The translations under genes and the position numbers were made by a program. DNA of 32,164 bases from Pseudomonas sp. GM49 (lineage in GTDB: Bacteria > Pseudomonadota > Gammaproteobacteria > Pseudomonadales > Pseudomonadaceae). Of this stretch, positions 16,730-24,220 are shown in pieces. The stretch spans positions 1-32,164 of the forward strand of contig NZ_AKJL01000283.1 of assembly GCF_000282355.1 (NCBI RefSeq). The letters run 5' to 3'. The notes below the pieces were generated by a model. It made no database searches, was not told where the DNA came from, and was given only the letters and a program-made list of their open reading frames with translations. How positions within the stretch are numbered: the first letter of the stretch is position 1; each line of letters opens with the position of its first letter.

Positions 16730-17305
16730 ATGAAAAGTATTTATTTGGTGTTGGACATGCAAAACGATCTGGTTCACCCCGAAGGTGCCAGTGGTAAAGG
16801 CCCACTTGGCGAGCAGGTACGCAGCCGCGAAGTAATAGCCCGCACGGCGGCGGCGATTGCCAAGGCGCGAGCAAAAGGCATTGCCGTGGCCTATGTGCGG
16901 GTGGCGTTTTCCGATGACCATCGCGAAGCCAACCCCAACTCGCAGGTATTCGGCGCGATCGCCAGGAACGGCATTCTGAAAAAGGATGCCTGGGGTGGCG
17001 CGGTGCACAATGACCTGGCGCCATTGGCTGACGAATGGGACATCGTCAAACACCGGGTCTCGCCGTTCTACGCCACCCGCCTTGAAGTGCTGTTACGCGG
17101 TCAAGGCATCGAGCGCATTTACTGCAGCGGCGTAAGTACCCAGGCCGTGGTTCAGGCCACGGTGCGCGATGCTCATGATCGTGACTTTGATGTGGTGGTG
17201 CTGGAAGATTGCTGTGCTTCGCCAACAGCGCAGGAACATGAAAACTCCATGGCCAGCATCGCACGCTTCTGCACCAGCATTGACTCCGCCAACGCGTTCA
17301 ACTGA
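16730..17305 (+). CDS. Isochorismatase-fold hydrolase without the nucleophilic cysteine
   Basis: 191-residue protein of the isochorismatase-like superfamily. Asp9 (LVLDMQND) and Lys108 (DIVKHRVSPFY) are the expected catalytic acid and lysine. The block that normally reads GVxTxxCVxxT is GVSTQAVVQAT here, placing Val140 where the nucleophilic cysteine should be. Cysteine hydrolases (amidases, N-carbamoylsarcosine hydrolase) need that residue. True isochorismatases such as EntB and PhzD work without it, by Asp-assisted vinyl ether hydrolysis. It is therefore probably not an amidase. The ATG at 16730 has AAGGG nine bases upstream; an upstream frame from 16688 overlaps the SDR gene. It is the last gene of this three-gene operon. 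Confidence 0.82.
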   Translation: MKSIYLVLDMQNDLVHPEGASGKGPLGEQVRSREVIARTAAAIAKARAKGIAVAYVRVAFSDDHREANPNSQVFGAIARNGILKKDAWGGAVHNDLAPLADEWDIVKHRVSPFYATRLEVLLRGQGIERIYCSGVSTQAVVQATVRDAHDRDFDVVVLEDCCASPTAQEHENSMASIARFCTSIDSANAFN

Positions 17306-17323
17306 GGTCGCCGGTTGATCACA

Positions 17324-17389
17324 CCCTGGCCACGGCCGGGGCGTTTCGTTGAGTGTAATAGCCAGCACCGGGTCTTAACCCGGTGTTGG
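17324..17389. terminator. Tandem hairpins between convergent operons
   Basis: Two inverted repeats lie in the 88-bp gap between the hydrolase stop and the sigma-54 regulator stop. The first is CCCTGGCC/GGCCGGGG (17324-17341). The second is a 12-bp stem, 17362-17373 with 17378-17389 around CTTA, with one G-T pair. Neither has a good T-tract, so intrinsic termination is likely but not certain. Confidence 0.55.
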
Positions 17390-17393
17390 TCAT

Positions 17394-19247
17394 TCATGGG
17401 GAAACGCTGGAGTCGTCCAGCGACATCTTCTTCAGCCGATAGTCCAGTTGCGCCCGGCTCAGTCCCAGCAAGACAGCGGCACGGGAGATGTTTTTTTCAC
17501 TCATCTGCATGGCCACCTCAATGTACACCTCTTCAATCTCGCTCAGGCGCACCGGTCCTCGCTGTAGCGTGCGTTTTACCAAGGCCAGCAACTGATCGTG
17601 ACTGGCATTACCCTGCTGAGCCGCTCCCACGCTAGGAGGAGCCTCAGGCATGCGAATGCCGATGGCCGGACCGGTATCCCAACTCACCGTGCCGATGCGT
17701 TCGAGTTGCCCGCCCAGGGCGTCGAGCCCCGAAAGATGGCGTATATCCAGCAAGTCGCCGTCATCGGCGAGGATGATTGCACGCTCGATCACGTTCTCGA
17801 ATTCACGAATATTGCCCGGCCAGTGATAATCCAGAATCACTTGCAGGGCGCGCGGTGTCACACCGGCCAGTTGCCGGCCATGCCGGGTGCTCAGCCGGCG
17901 CATGACGCTGTCGAGGAGCAGCGGCAGGTCGTCCTTGCGCTCGCGCAGCGGGGCGATGGTGATCGGGAACACATTCAAACGATAGAACAGGTCGCTGCGA
18001 AAGCGCCCGGCCTTGACCGCGCTGGCCAGGTCTTCGTTGGTGGCCGCGATCACCCGTACATCGACCTTGATCGTTTTGTTACTGCCCAGACGCTCCAGGT
18101 GGCCGCTCTGCAGTACGCGCAGCAGTTTGCCTTGGGCGGTCATGCTCAAGGTGGCGACTTCATCGAGGAAAATCGTACCGCCATCGGCAATTTCAAAGCG
18201 CCCGGGACGCGGATCGGTCGCCCCCGAATAGGCGCCACGTTGCACACCGAACAACTCTGACTCGATCAACTGCTCGGGGATCGCTGCGCAGTTGATTTCA
18301 ACGAACGGCGTGTTGGCGCGCAGGCTGTTACTGTGCAGTTCGTGGGCGAACATGGTTTTACCCACGCCACTCTCACCCAGCAACAGTACCGTCGCGTTGG
18401 TGCCCGCCACCCGCAAGATCTTGTGCATGGCGATGTGGTAGGCGGCGGAGCTGCCCACCGGGCGGTCGAAATCGGTTTGCGCGGTCCGGCTGTCCTCCAG
18501 GCCGAAGGGCGAAGGTGTGGGCAGGGTGGTGGCCTTGACCGGTTTTGTCGGCTGCGCTCGGCGATGATCGGTGACCCGTGGCTGAAAATACTTGAGATCG
18601 TCATCAGTGTTGTCCCAGTCCTCGACCGGCTTGACGATGACCCTGCAGCGGTTATGTCCGCAGCCTTGACACTCCATTTCCCGGGCCAGCAAGTGGCGCC
18701 CCATCAGGCGGCTCATGAAACCTGAGCTGTAGCCAACTTCCATCCAGCAAATGGGGTCAGTGCTGACGCCGTTGGCGGTGATATGTACATCACTCTCGAC
18801 CGAACGTTTCCAGGTGAACTCACCGTACTTGAAGCCCTTGGCCTGATCGAACTCGATGCACACCGGTTCGACTTCGACGATACCCGACAGGGCGTGCAAC
18901 TGGCCGCCTGCGGCGCAGATATCCAGTTCATTGCCAGTGCCACGGGCCTGGATCGCCAGATCAGCATCACGCTGACCCGTCAGGTAACCGACCCGGGTCA
19001 ACAAACCGCGGGTGAATTCCACGCCGTTGCTTTCCAGCAGTTCCTGACGCAATGCGCCAAAGGCTTCGACGTGCATGAGCATCATGCGTTTATCGCCCAG
19101 CCAGATCAGACCTTCCTTGGGGTTGAAATAGAGTCGATCGACCAAGTCCTGCATGTCCGGAAAACGCAGGTCAGTGATGATGTTGATGCCCTGTCGGCTG
19201 CGTGATTGGCGGGGGCGCTCGGTGTCATCGATCGGGGAAGTAGTCAT
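17394..19247 (-). CDS. XylR/DmpR/MopR-type sigma-54-dependent activator with phenol-sensing V4R domain
   Basis: 617-residue bacterial enhancer-binding protein. Order: XylR_N sensor (about 20-130), V4R (about 130-210), AAA+ (about 262-490) and Fis-type helix-turn-helix (about 568-608, ending [23 protein letters not shown]). The zinc site C167-x22-E190-x2-C193-x7-C201 matches the spacing of MopR. H118 and W146 fall where MopR places its two phenol-binding residues, H106 and W134. Walker A is GESGVGKT (291-298) and Walker B IFLDE (359-363). The sigma-54 contact loop is GAYSGA (338-343) instead of GAFTGA. The start at 19247 has a weak ribosome binding site but gives the usual length. It is divergent from a consensus sigma-54 promoter driving the meta-cleavage operon, which is surely its target. 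Confidence 0.93.
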   Translation of the reverse strand: MTTSPIDDTERPRQSRSRQGINIITDLRFPDMQDLVDRLYFNPKEGLIWLGDKRMMLMHVEAFGALRQELLESNGVEFTRGLLTRVGYLTGQRDADLAIQARGTGNELDICAAGGQLHALSGIVEVEPVCIEFDQAKGFKYGEFTWKRSVESDVHITANGVSTDPICWMEVGYSSGFMSRLMGRHLLAREMECQGCGHNRCRVIVKPVEDWDNTDDDLKYFQPRVTDHRRAQPTKPVKATTLPTPSPFGLEDSRTAQTDFDRPVGSSAAYHIAMHKILRVAGTNATVLLLGESGVGKTMFAHELHSNSLRANTPFVEINCAAIPEQLIESELFGVQRGAYSGATDPRPGRFEIADGGTIFLDEVATLSMTAQGKLLRVLQSGHLERLGSNKTIKVDVRVIAATNEDLASAVKAGRFRSDLFYRLNVFPITIAPLRERKDDLPLLLDSVMRRLSTRHGRQLAGVTPRALQVILDYHWPGNIREFENVIERAIILADDGDLLDIRHLSGLDALGGQLERIGTVSWDTGPAIGIRMPEAPPSVGAAQQGNASHDQLLALVKRTLQRGPVRLSEIEEVYIEVAMQMSEKNISRAAVLLGLSRAQLDYRLKKMSLDDSSVSP

Positions 19248-19392
19248 CTGATGAGCCCATGTTTTTTATTTATTGAAGGCAAAATCGATGCCGGGCGGTC
19301 GCCAATGGCCGCCGGCGCTGATGCTTGAGGTGGTTGCTACGGTATCGCTTACTGGGGTTCTCGCAAGGTTTTTCTTTGCGCAACGGCGAATC

Positions 19393-19435
19393 ACGAAAAT
19401 CCTTACATGAAATTCATAACATTCTGAATTTTCGT
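19393..19435. promoter_or_regulatory. Candidate upstream activating sequence for the sigma-54 activator
   Basis: Three inverted repeats: ACGAAAAT/ATTTTCGT (19393-19400 and 19428-19435), AAATTCA/TGAATTT (19410-19416 and 19425-19431) and ATGAA-A-TTCAT (19407-19417). The block lies about 140-180 bp upstream of the predicted transcription start, the range at which XylR/DmpR-class activators bind. Which repeat is bound cannot be decided here. Confidence 0.55.
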
Positions 19436-19495
19436 ATGTCGCGGGAGGTTCGCTCGCAGAGCACTTGGGGTGTCTAAAATTCGCAATGCCATCAA

Positions 19496-19508
19496 TAACG
19501 CTTTGAAT
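19496..19508 (-). promoter_or_regulatory. Possible IHF site
   Basis: TAACGCTTTGAAT matches the reverse-strand IHF consensus YAANNNNTTGATW with one mismatch. It is centred about 73 bp upstream of the predicted start, between the enhancer palindromes and the -24/-12 element, where DNA bending would bring the activator to the polymerase. Confidence 0.35.
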
Positions 19509-19548
19509 ATAAAGGAGTATTTATTTGGTTTGAGTGAGTTTCAACGTC

Positions 19549-19564
19549 TGGCACAGCGCTTGCT
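19549..19564 (+). promoter_or_regulatory. Consensus sigma-54 (-24/-12) promoter
   Basis: TGGCACAGCGCTTGCT: both the -24 element TGGCAC (19549-19554) and the -12 element TTGCT (19560-19564) match the TGGCAC-N5-TTGCW consensus exactly. Transcription should start near 19575, giving a leader of about 67 nt before the dioxygenase. It faces the long catabolic operon and diverges from the cognate activator. Confidence 0.92.
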
Positions 19565-19641
19565 CTTGTCCTGTCAGCACTGCTCATCAACGGGTACACC
19601 CCGTAGAGCAGCAAGACAAAAACAACAAGAGGTACAGGCAA

Positions 19642-20532
19642 GTGGCAGAAATTCACTCGTTGGCCTATGCGGGATTTGGTGTAAGCGACCTCGATAAATG
19701 GCAGTGGCTGGCCACGGACATTATCGGCATGCAAGTCGCCAGCCGCGATGAGCAGGGTCTGACCTTGCGCATGGATGAATACGCCCAGCGGTTCTTCCTG
19801 GAGAAGAATCCGATTGACGACATTCTGGTGGCTGGCTGGCAGCTGCGCTCGGAGCAGGAGCTGGAAAGCTATGTTGCCGAGCTGCGCGACAAAGGCGTCC
19901 AGGTTGAGCAACTGTCCAGGGAGCTGTTGCAGCGTCGCCGGGTTGAAAAGGCCTACAGCTGCCAGGACCCGAACGGTTTTACCCACGAGTTTTTCTTTGG
20001 CCATGCCGAAGCGGGCCTGAACGATGTGTTCCATTCAACTGTGCTCAAGGGCGGATTCGTCACTGGCGAACTGGGCATTGGTCACATCCTGCCGTTTGCC
20101 AAGAACGGCCCACAAACCGTGAAGTTCTATACCGACGTGCTGAAGCTGCGAGTCAGCGACTACATCCGCGAGGAAGTGCAGCCGGGCATGGTGGTCGATG
20201 CCACCTTCTTTCACGCCGCCACTGGCCGCCACCACTCTATCGCTACCGCTCAGGCCCCCGCGCCGAAGGTGCTCAACCACTTCATGGTGCAAGTCCAGAG
20301 CATGGACGATGTTGGCATGGCCTACGACCGCTGCGTCAAGGCGGGTATCCCGATCATTCTCGAATTGGGTCATCACCCGAACGACAAGACCTTTTCTTTC
20401 TATGCCCAGACCCCTTCGGGTTTCAACTTCGAAATGGGTTGGGGCGGCGTGGTCATCGACGATCAGCATTGGGAAGTCAAGGCGTTCAGCAAAATGAGCG
20501 ACTGGGGTCACAAGCGCAACATCGTTCTCTGA
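19642..20532 (+). CDS. Type I extradiol (meta-cleavage) dioxygenase, BphC/HsaC-like
   Basis: 296-residue two-domain vicinal-oxygen-chelate enzyme that cleaves a catechol next to its hydroxyls. Fe(II) ligands are visible as His148 (GIGHILPF), His213 (LNHFMVQV) and Glu264 (GFNFEMGWGG). Second-shell residues His198, His244/245 and Tyr254 occur at the spacings seen in BphC. The length is normal for dihydroxybiphenyl/steroid catechol dioxygenases of about 290-300 residues. I chose GTG 19642 because AGAGG lies nine bases upstream; an in-frame ATG at 19534 would start upstream of the predicted promoter. It is the first gene behind the sigma-54 promoter. The catechol probably carries a bulky substituent, as for BphC/HsaC, but the exact substrate is unknown. 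Confidence 0.92.
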   Translation: MAEIHSLAYAGFGVSDLDKWQWLATDIIGMQVASRDEQGLTLRMDEYAQRFFLEKNPIDDILVAGWQLRSEQELESYVAELRDKGVQVEQLSRELLQRRRVEKAYSCQDPNGFTHEFFFGHAEAGLNDVFHSTVLKGGFVTGELGIGHILPFAKNGPQTVKFYTDVLKLRVSDYIREEVQPGMVVDATFFHAATGRHHSIATAQAPAPKVLNHFMVQVQSMDDVGMAYDRCVKAGIPIILELGHHPNDKTFSFYAQTPSGFNFEMGWGGVVIDDQHWEVKAFSKMSDWGHKRNIVL

Positions 20533-20613
20533 TCAGCAACGGACTGCCGGCCTGACCGTGCAGTGAACAGCATTGAAGGCCACCCGTGCCTGCGCCATAG
20601 CGAGGTTTTCCAG

Positions 20614-21150
20614 ATGTTAAACGCCATTCAATCGAACGGTATGCCGGGCGTGATTGCGCCGCCGGTCGCTACCGCTGACTTCTGTAAAGGCATGCGCCAT
20701 CTGGCCGGTGCCTGTGTCGTGATCGCCAGCGGCAGTGACAGCGAAAGAGCCGGGCTGACTGCCACGGCAGTGTGCTCGATCACCGCCGACCCGCCGCGCC
20801 TGCTGATTTGCGTGAACCGCAATGTTCGCGCCCATGAAGTGATTCAACGGTCCGGTGCGTTCAGCATCAATGTACTTGCCCATGACCAGGAGTTCATTGC
20901 CAAGCGCTTTGCCGGGATGGTCGAGGGGGTCAGCGGCGAGGCGCGTTTTGCCGAAGGATGCTGGGAGTCGGGGGTTACCGGCGTGCCGTTGCTCGAAGAC
21001 GCACTGGTGAGTTTCGAGTGCCGGTTGGAGCAAGTGATACCGGCCAGCACCCACGACATGTTCATCGGTGAAGTGGTTGGCGTCCGGGGGCTGCAGGAAC
21101 AGGACGGCGCCTTGATGTACTTCAACAGCAGGTTCGCCGCGCTCAAGTGA
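20614..21150 (+). CDS. Flavin reductase component of two-component monooxygenase (HsaB/HpaC-like)
   Basis: 178-residue flavin reductase-like (FMN-binding split barrel) protein. It should reduce FMN or FAD with NAD(P)H and supply it to the oxygenase encoded next. The segment MRHLAGACVVIASGSDSERAGLTATAVCSITADPPRLLICVNRNVRAHEVIQRSGAFSINVLAHDQEFIAKRFAG is the family signature: the GLTATAVxSxxxxPPxLLxCVN flavin-binding strand and the SGxFxxNVL block. I chose ATG 20614 (GAGG eight bases upstream) over the in-frame GTG at 20563, which has no ribosome binding site. It lies between the dioxygenase and the oxygenase gene, matching the HsaA/HsaB pairing. Confidence 0.9.
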   Translation: MLNAIQSNGMPGVIAPPVATADFCKGMRHLAGACVVIASGSDSERAGLTATAVCSITADPPRLLICVNRNVRAHEVIQRSGAFSINVLAHDQEFIAKRFAGMVEGVSGEARFAEGCWESGVTGVPLLEDALVSFECRLEQVIPASTHDMFIGEVVGVRGLQEQDGALMYFNSRFAALK

Positions 21151-21205
21151 AACCCTGACCGCTTGCGACATGCAAACACAACAATAAACAAGAGAACACA
21201 GACCT

Positions 21206-22426
21206 ATGAACAACTTCGTCACGCCAACCGAGCCTGTGGATACCCAAACGATTCCGAGCGAAGCGCAATTGCTGGAGCGTGCGCGCGGATTGATCCCGAT
21301 GCTGATGGAAAAAGCCGACTCGGTGGAACAGAACCGCATGGTATCCAGAGAGACCATCGCGGCGTTCGTTGAAGCCGGTTTCTTCAAGATCCTCCAACCC
21401 AGCCAATATGGTGGCTGGGAGATGAATCCCGCGGTGTTCTACAAAGTCCTGATGGAGTTGGGTCGTGGCTGCGGCAGTAGCGCCTGGAACATGATGATCC
21501 TGGGTATTCACCAGTGGGAATACGGCTCCTTGCCAGAGCAGGCTTGCCTGGATGCCTGGGGCGAAGACAACACGGTGATCACCGCCTCGTCCTACCCGCC
21601 GTTCGGCAAGGTCGAAGAAGTCGAAGGCGGCTTCAACATCAGTGGCACCTGGAAGACCTCCAGCGGTTGCGACCACGGCCAATGGGCGTTCCTCGGCGGC
21701 TTGCGGCGCGATGCCAACGGTCAGGTGATTGATCGCATGTCGATGCTGGTGCCCGGTTCGGCGTGGGTGATCGAAGACGACTGGCACGTATTCGGCCTGG
21801 CCGGTACCGGCAGCAAGAGCCTGGTAATCAAGCACGCGTTCGTGCCTTATCACCGTGCCCACAGCTTGATTCAGTACACCTACAGCGAGCGCCCGGCGAA
21901 CTACCTGTATCCGTTCAACCAGATCTTCTTCGGTGCCGTCTCGGCGCTGATCGTGGGCATCGCCCAGGGCGGGATCGACGAGTATGTGCGCCAGATGAGC
22001 GTGCGCACCAACACCACCGACGGCGGCGGCGCAGCACTGAGTCCGTACGTCAAGGATCGTCTGGGCAACGCAGTGGTCCGCGTGCGTTCGGCACGTGCCC
22101 GATTGTTGCAGATGCTCGCCGAGAGCAGCGAATACGTCGAACGTCGCGAACTGGTACCAGTGTCTGACCGTGTCCATTACATGCTCGACATCGCCCGCGT
22201 CGGTCGCGACTGCGAAGAGGCGGTGATGCTGCTGTTCAAGGCCACCTCGGCCCGTGGCATTTACTTGAACAACCCGTTGCAACGCATCCTGCGCGACGTG
22301 ATCGCCGCCGCCAACCACATTACCCAGAACGCCGATGACACCGCGGGCATGCTCGGGGCTTATCTGTTGGGGCAGCCATTGCCACCGATGCTGTTTGGGC
22401 TGGAGCCCGTGTCGCTCAACGACTGA
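21206..22426 (+). CDS. Flavin-dependent hydroxylase, acyl-CoA dehydrogenase fold (HsaA-like)
   Basis: 406-residue oxygenase component of a group D flavin monooxygenase. It uses reduced flavin and O2 to hydroxylate a phenol ortho to its hydroxyl, giving the catechol for the dioxygenase. It begins with the helical domain of acyl-CoA dehydrogenases (residues 20-110, with LQPSQYGGWE at 63-72 and GRGCGSSAW at 87-94). The beta domain holds GTWKTSSGCDHGQWAFLGG (147-165), matching the W-x-SSGCDH block of HsaA. The C-terminal four-helix domain includes LNNPLQRILRDVIAAANHITQN. It starts 55 bp after the flavin reductase, the usual partner. HsaA itself acts on a steroid-derived phenol; the substrate here need not be a steroid. 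Confidence 0.9.
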   Translation: MNNFVTPTEPVDTQTIPSEAQLLERARGLIPMLMEKADSVEQNRMVSRETIAAFVEAGFFKILQPSQYGGWEMNPAVFYKVLMELGRGCGSSAWNMMILGIHQWEYGSLPEQACLDAWGEDNTVITASSYPPFGKVEEVEGGFNISGTWKTSSGCDHGQWAFLGGLRRDANGQVIDRMSMLVPGSAWVIEDDWHVFGLAGTGSKSLVIKHAFVPYHRAHSLIQYTYSERPANYLYPFNQIFFGAVSALIVGIAQGGIDEYVRQMSVRTNTTDGGGAALSPYVKDRLGNAVVRVRSARARLLQMLAESSEYVERRELVPVSDRVHYMLDIARVGRDCEEAVMLLFKATSARGIYLNNPLQRILRDVIAAANHITQNADDTAGMLGAYLLGQPLPPMLFGLEPVSLND

Positions 22427-22435
22427 GTCGCTGGA

Positions 22436-22459
22436 CCGGGAGGGCCACGTTCCTCCCGG
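22436..22459. other. Intercistronic hairpin between hydroxylase and DUF1302 genes
   Basis: Perfect 8-bp stem CCGGGAGG (22436-22443) with CCTCCCGG (22452-22459), 8-nt loop. No T-tract follows, so it is more likely an mRNA stability or processing element separating enzyme genes from envelope genes than a full terminator. Confidence 0.55.
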
Positions 22460-22533
22460 CAAGACACGACTTCCGCTAACTCGGCGGTCACTCATAAAAA
22501 CAAAAAACGGCTTACTGTCGCAGAGGTCTTTGC

Positions 22534-24210
22534 ATGTCTAAACATCAAAAACAAGTGCCCGGCACCGTGCGGGCGGCTGAGCAGCGCCTACGGCTTACTC
22601 GCCTGACGGCGACCTTGCTCGGCTGTTCAGTGTTATCCAGTGCGTATGCGATGGAATTCGACACCGGCAACCCCGACCTGAAGGCCCGCTTCGATACCAA
22701 CGTCAAGTACTCCAGCGCCTGGCGCGTCAGAGACCAGCAAGACAAACTGGTCGCGGATGCGAACCTGGATGATGGCGACCGAAACTTCAACAAAGGCCTT
22801 ATCTCCAACCGCCTGGACCTGTTTTCGGAGTTTGACGTCTCTTACCAGAAGGTCGGCGCGCGCGTCACCGGCGCGGCCTGGTATGACGATGTGTACAACA
22901 AGGGCAACGACAACACCTCACCGGGAACAGTCAACTCCTACAGCGTACGTTACGACCAGTTCACCAAGGATACGCGCGACCTGCACGGGCGGGACGCGGA
23001 GTTTCGCGATGCGTTTGTCTACGCCAACTATGACATTGGCGATGAAATGTGGGGGGTGTCGCGCCTTGGCCAGCACTCGTTGATCTACGGCGAAAGCCTG
23101 TTTTACGGAAACAACGGCATTGCTGCAGGCCAGCAACCGATCGATGCGGTGCGTGCGCTGACCGTACCCAACTCTCAGTTCAAGGAGCTTGCGCTACCGG
23201 TCAAGCAGTTCTCCACCCAATTGCAGATCACTCCAACAATCTCGGTCGGCGGTTACTACCAGTTCGAGTGGGAGCGTACCCGCATACCTGGGGCCGGCAG
23301 CTATTTCAGCCCGGCTGACCTGCTCGACGAAGGTGGTGAAAGGATCGTCGTGGGGCGCCTGCCGGACGGCGTGCCAGCGGCCTCCTTCTATCGGGGTAAA
23401 GACATCGAAGCGCGCGACAGCGGTCAGTGGGGCGTGCAGTTGCGCTACCGCTCCGAGGCCCTGGACACCGATTTCGGCCTGTACGCCATCAACTACCACG
23501 ACAAGAACTTCCAGACCCAGTTGCGTCCCGGGGTCGGTGCGGGCGCGCGCCCGGACCAGATCGGCGAATACATGCTGGTGTTCCCCGAGGACATCCGCGC
23601 TTACGGTTTCAGCGCCAATCGCGGCTTTGGCGACGTCAACATCGGGTTTGAAACCTCGGTGCGCGACAACGCACCGTTGGTCAGCCTGACCATGGTCGAT
23701 CTGGCGGGCAATGGCGATAACGATGGCAACCCGCTCTATGCCGTGGGGCGCACCGCCCACGCCCAGGTCAACATGATTTACATCATGCCAACCAGTGCGT
23801 TCTGGGATACCGCCAGCCTGCTGGGCGAGTTGGCCTGGAACCGAACCCTCAGCGTCCAGAAGAATCTCGACAACCTTGACCCCAATGGCACACGCGATGC
23901 CACGGCGATTCGTGTCGCGTTTTCCCCAACCTATTTCCAGGTCATGAACGGTGTCGACCTCTCTGTGCCCATGGGTTTCAGCTATGGCATAGACGGACGC
24001 TCGTCAGCGGTCGGCGGTTTCAGCCAGGCCAAAGGCGGCGACTACAACATCGGTCTGACGGCGGACTACCTGAAGTCGGTCACCTTCACCCTGGCTTACA
24101 ACGGCTATTACGGGCCTTCAGCGCCCATCAACATCAATGGCATCAAAACCTTTAAACAGACCAATGCTGATCGGGATTTCGTGTCCTTCAGCGTCTCCCA
24201 CACGTTCTGA
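22534..24210 (+). CDS. DUF1302 outer-membrane protein
   Basis: 558-residue predicted outer-membrane beta-barrel of the DUF1302 family. There is a long signal peptide with a basic start and hydrophobic core LTATLLGCSVLSSAYA, and likely cleavage after Ala39. The mature part has alternating strands and ends in ...DFVSFSVSHTF, the C-terminal phenylalanine typical of BAM-assembled barrels. Blocks such as FDTNVKYSSAWRVRDQ and GDRNFNKGLISNRLDLFSEFDVSY are what I recognise from DUF1302. The family is regularly found with DUF1329 and RND genes in clusters for steroids and other hydrophobic compounds, hence a proposed uptake or export channel. The ATG lacks a strong ribosome binding site (AGAGG is 8-12 bases upstream). 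Confidence 0.88.
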   Translation: MSKHQKQVPGTVRAAEQRLRLTRLTATLLGCSVLSSAYAMEFDTGNPDLKARFDTNVKYSSAWRVRDQQDKLVADANLDDGDRNFNKGLISNRLDLFSEFDVSYQKVGARVTGAAWYDDVYNKGNDNTSPGTVNSYSVRYDQFTKDTRDLHGRDAEFRDAFVYANYDIGDEMWGVSRLGQHSLIYGESLFYGNNGIAAGQQPIDAVRALTVPNSQFKELALPVKQFSTQLQITPTISVGGYYQFEWERTRIPGAGSYFSPADLLDEGGERIVVGRLPDGVPAASFYRGKDIEARDSGQWGVQLRYRSEALDTDFGLYAINYHDKNFQTQLRPGVGAGARPDQIGEYMLVFPEDIRAYGFSANRGFGDVNIGFETSVRDNAPLVSLTMVDLAGNGDNDGNPLYAVGRTAHAQVNMIYIMPTSAFWDTASLLGELAWNRTLSVQKNLDNLDPNGTRDATAIRVAFSPTYFQVMNGVDLSVPMGFSYGIDGRSSAVGGFSQAKGGDYNIGLTADYLKSVTFTLAYNGYYGPSAPININGIKTFKQTNADRDFVSFSVSHTF

Positions 24211-24220
24211 GGATTGGACA

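Larger units (their letters stand above)
19248..19641. promoter_or_regulatory. Divergent control region of regulator and meta-cleavage operon
   Basis: 394 bp without a gene. It contains, from left to right, an imperfect inverted repeat CGCAAGG-T5-CTTTGCG (19362-19380), the nested palindromes proposed as enhancer sites (19393-19435), an AT-rich stretch with an IHF-like match (19496-19508), the -24/-12 promoter (19549-19564) and a leader of about 67 nt before the GTG start. The regulator's own promoter must lie to the left on the minus strand, so the activator may also affect its own expression. Confidence 0.75.

Noticed and set aside
19534..19641. Upstream N-terminal extension of the dioxygenase from an ATG at 19534
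   Set aside because: This start precedes the sigma-54 promoter at 19549-19564, so it would not be on the main transcript. The GTG at 19642 has a ribosome binding site and gives the family length.
19642..22426. Assignment as a steroid (hsaABC) degradation locus
   Set aside because: Enzyme families match, but no steroid side-chain or ring-B genes are present in the window, so naming the genes hsa would over-claim.
21143..22495. 450-codon open frame on the minus strand
   Set aside because: Antisense to the HsaA-like hydroxylase with conserved active-site blocks.
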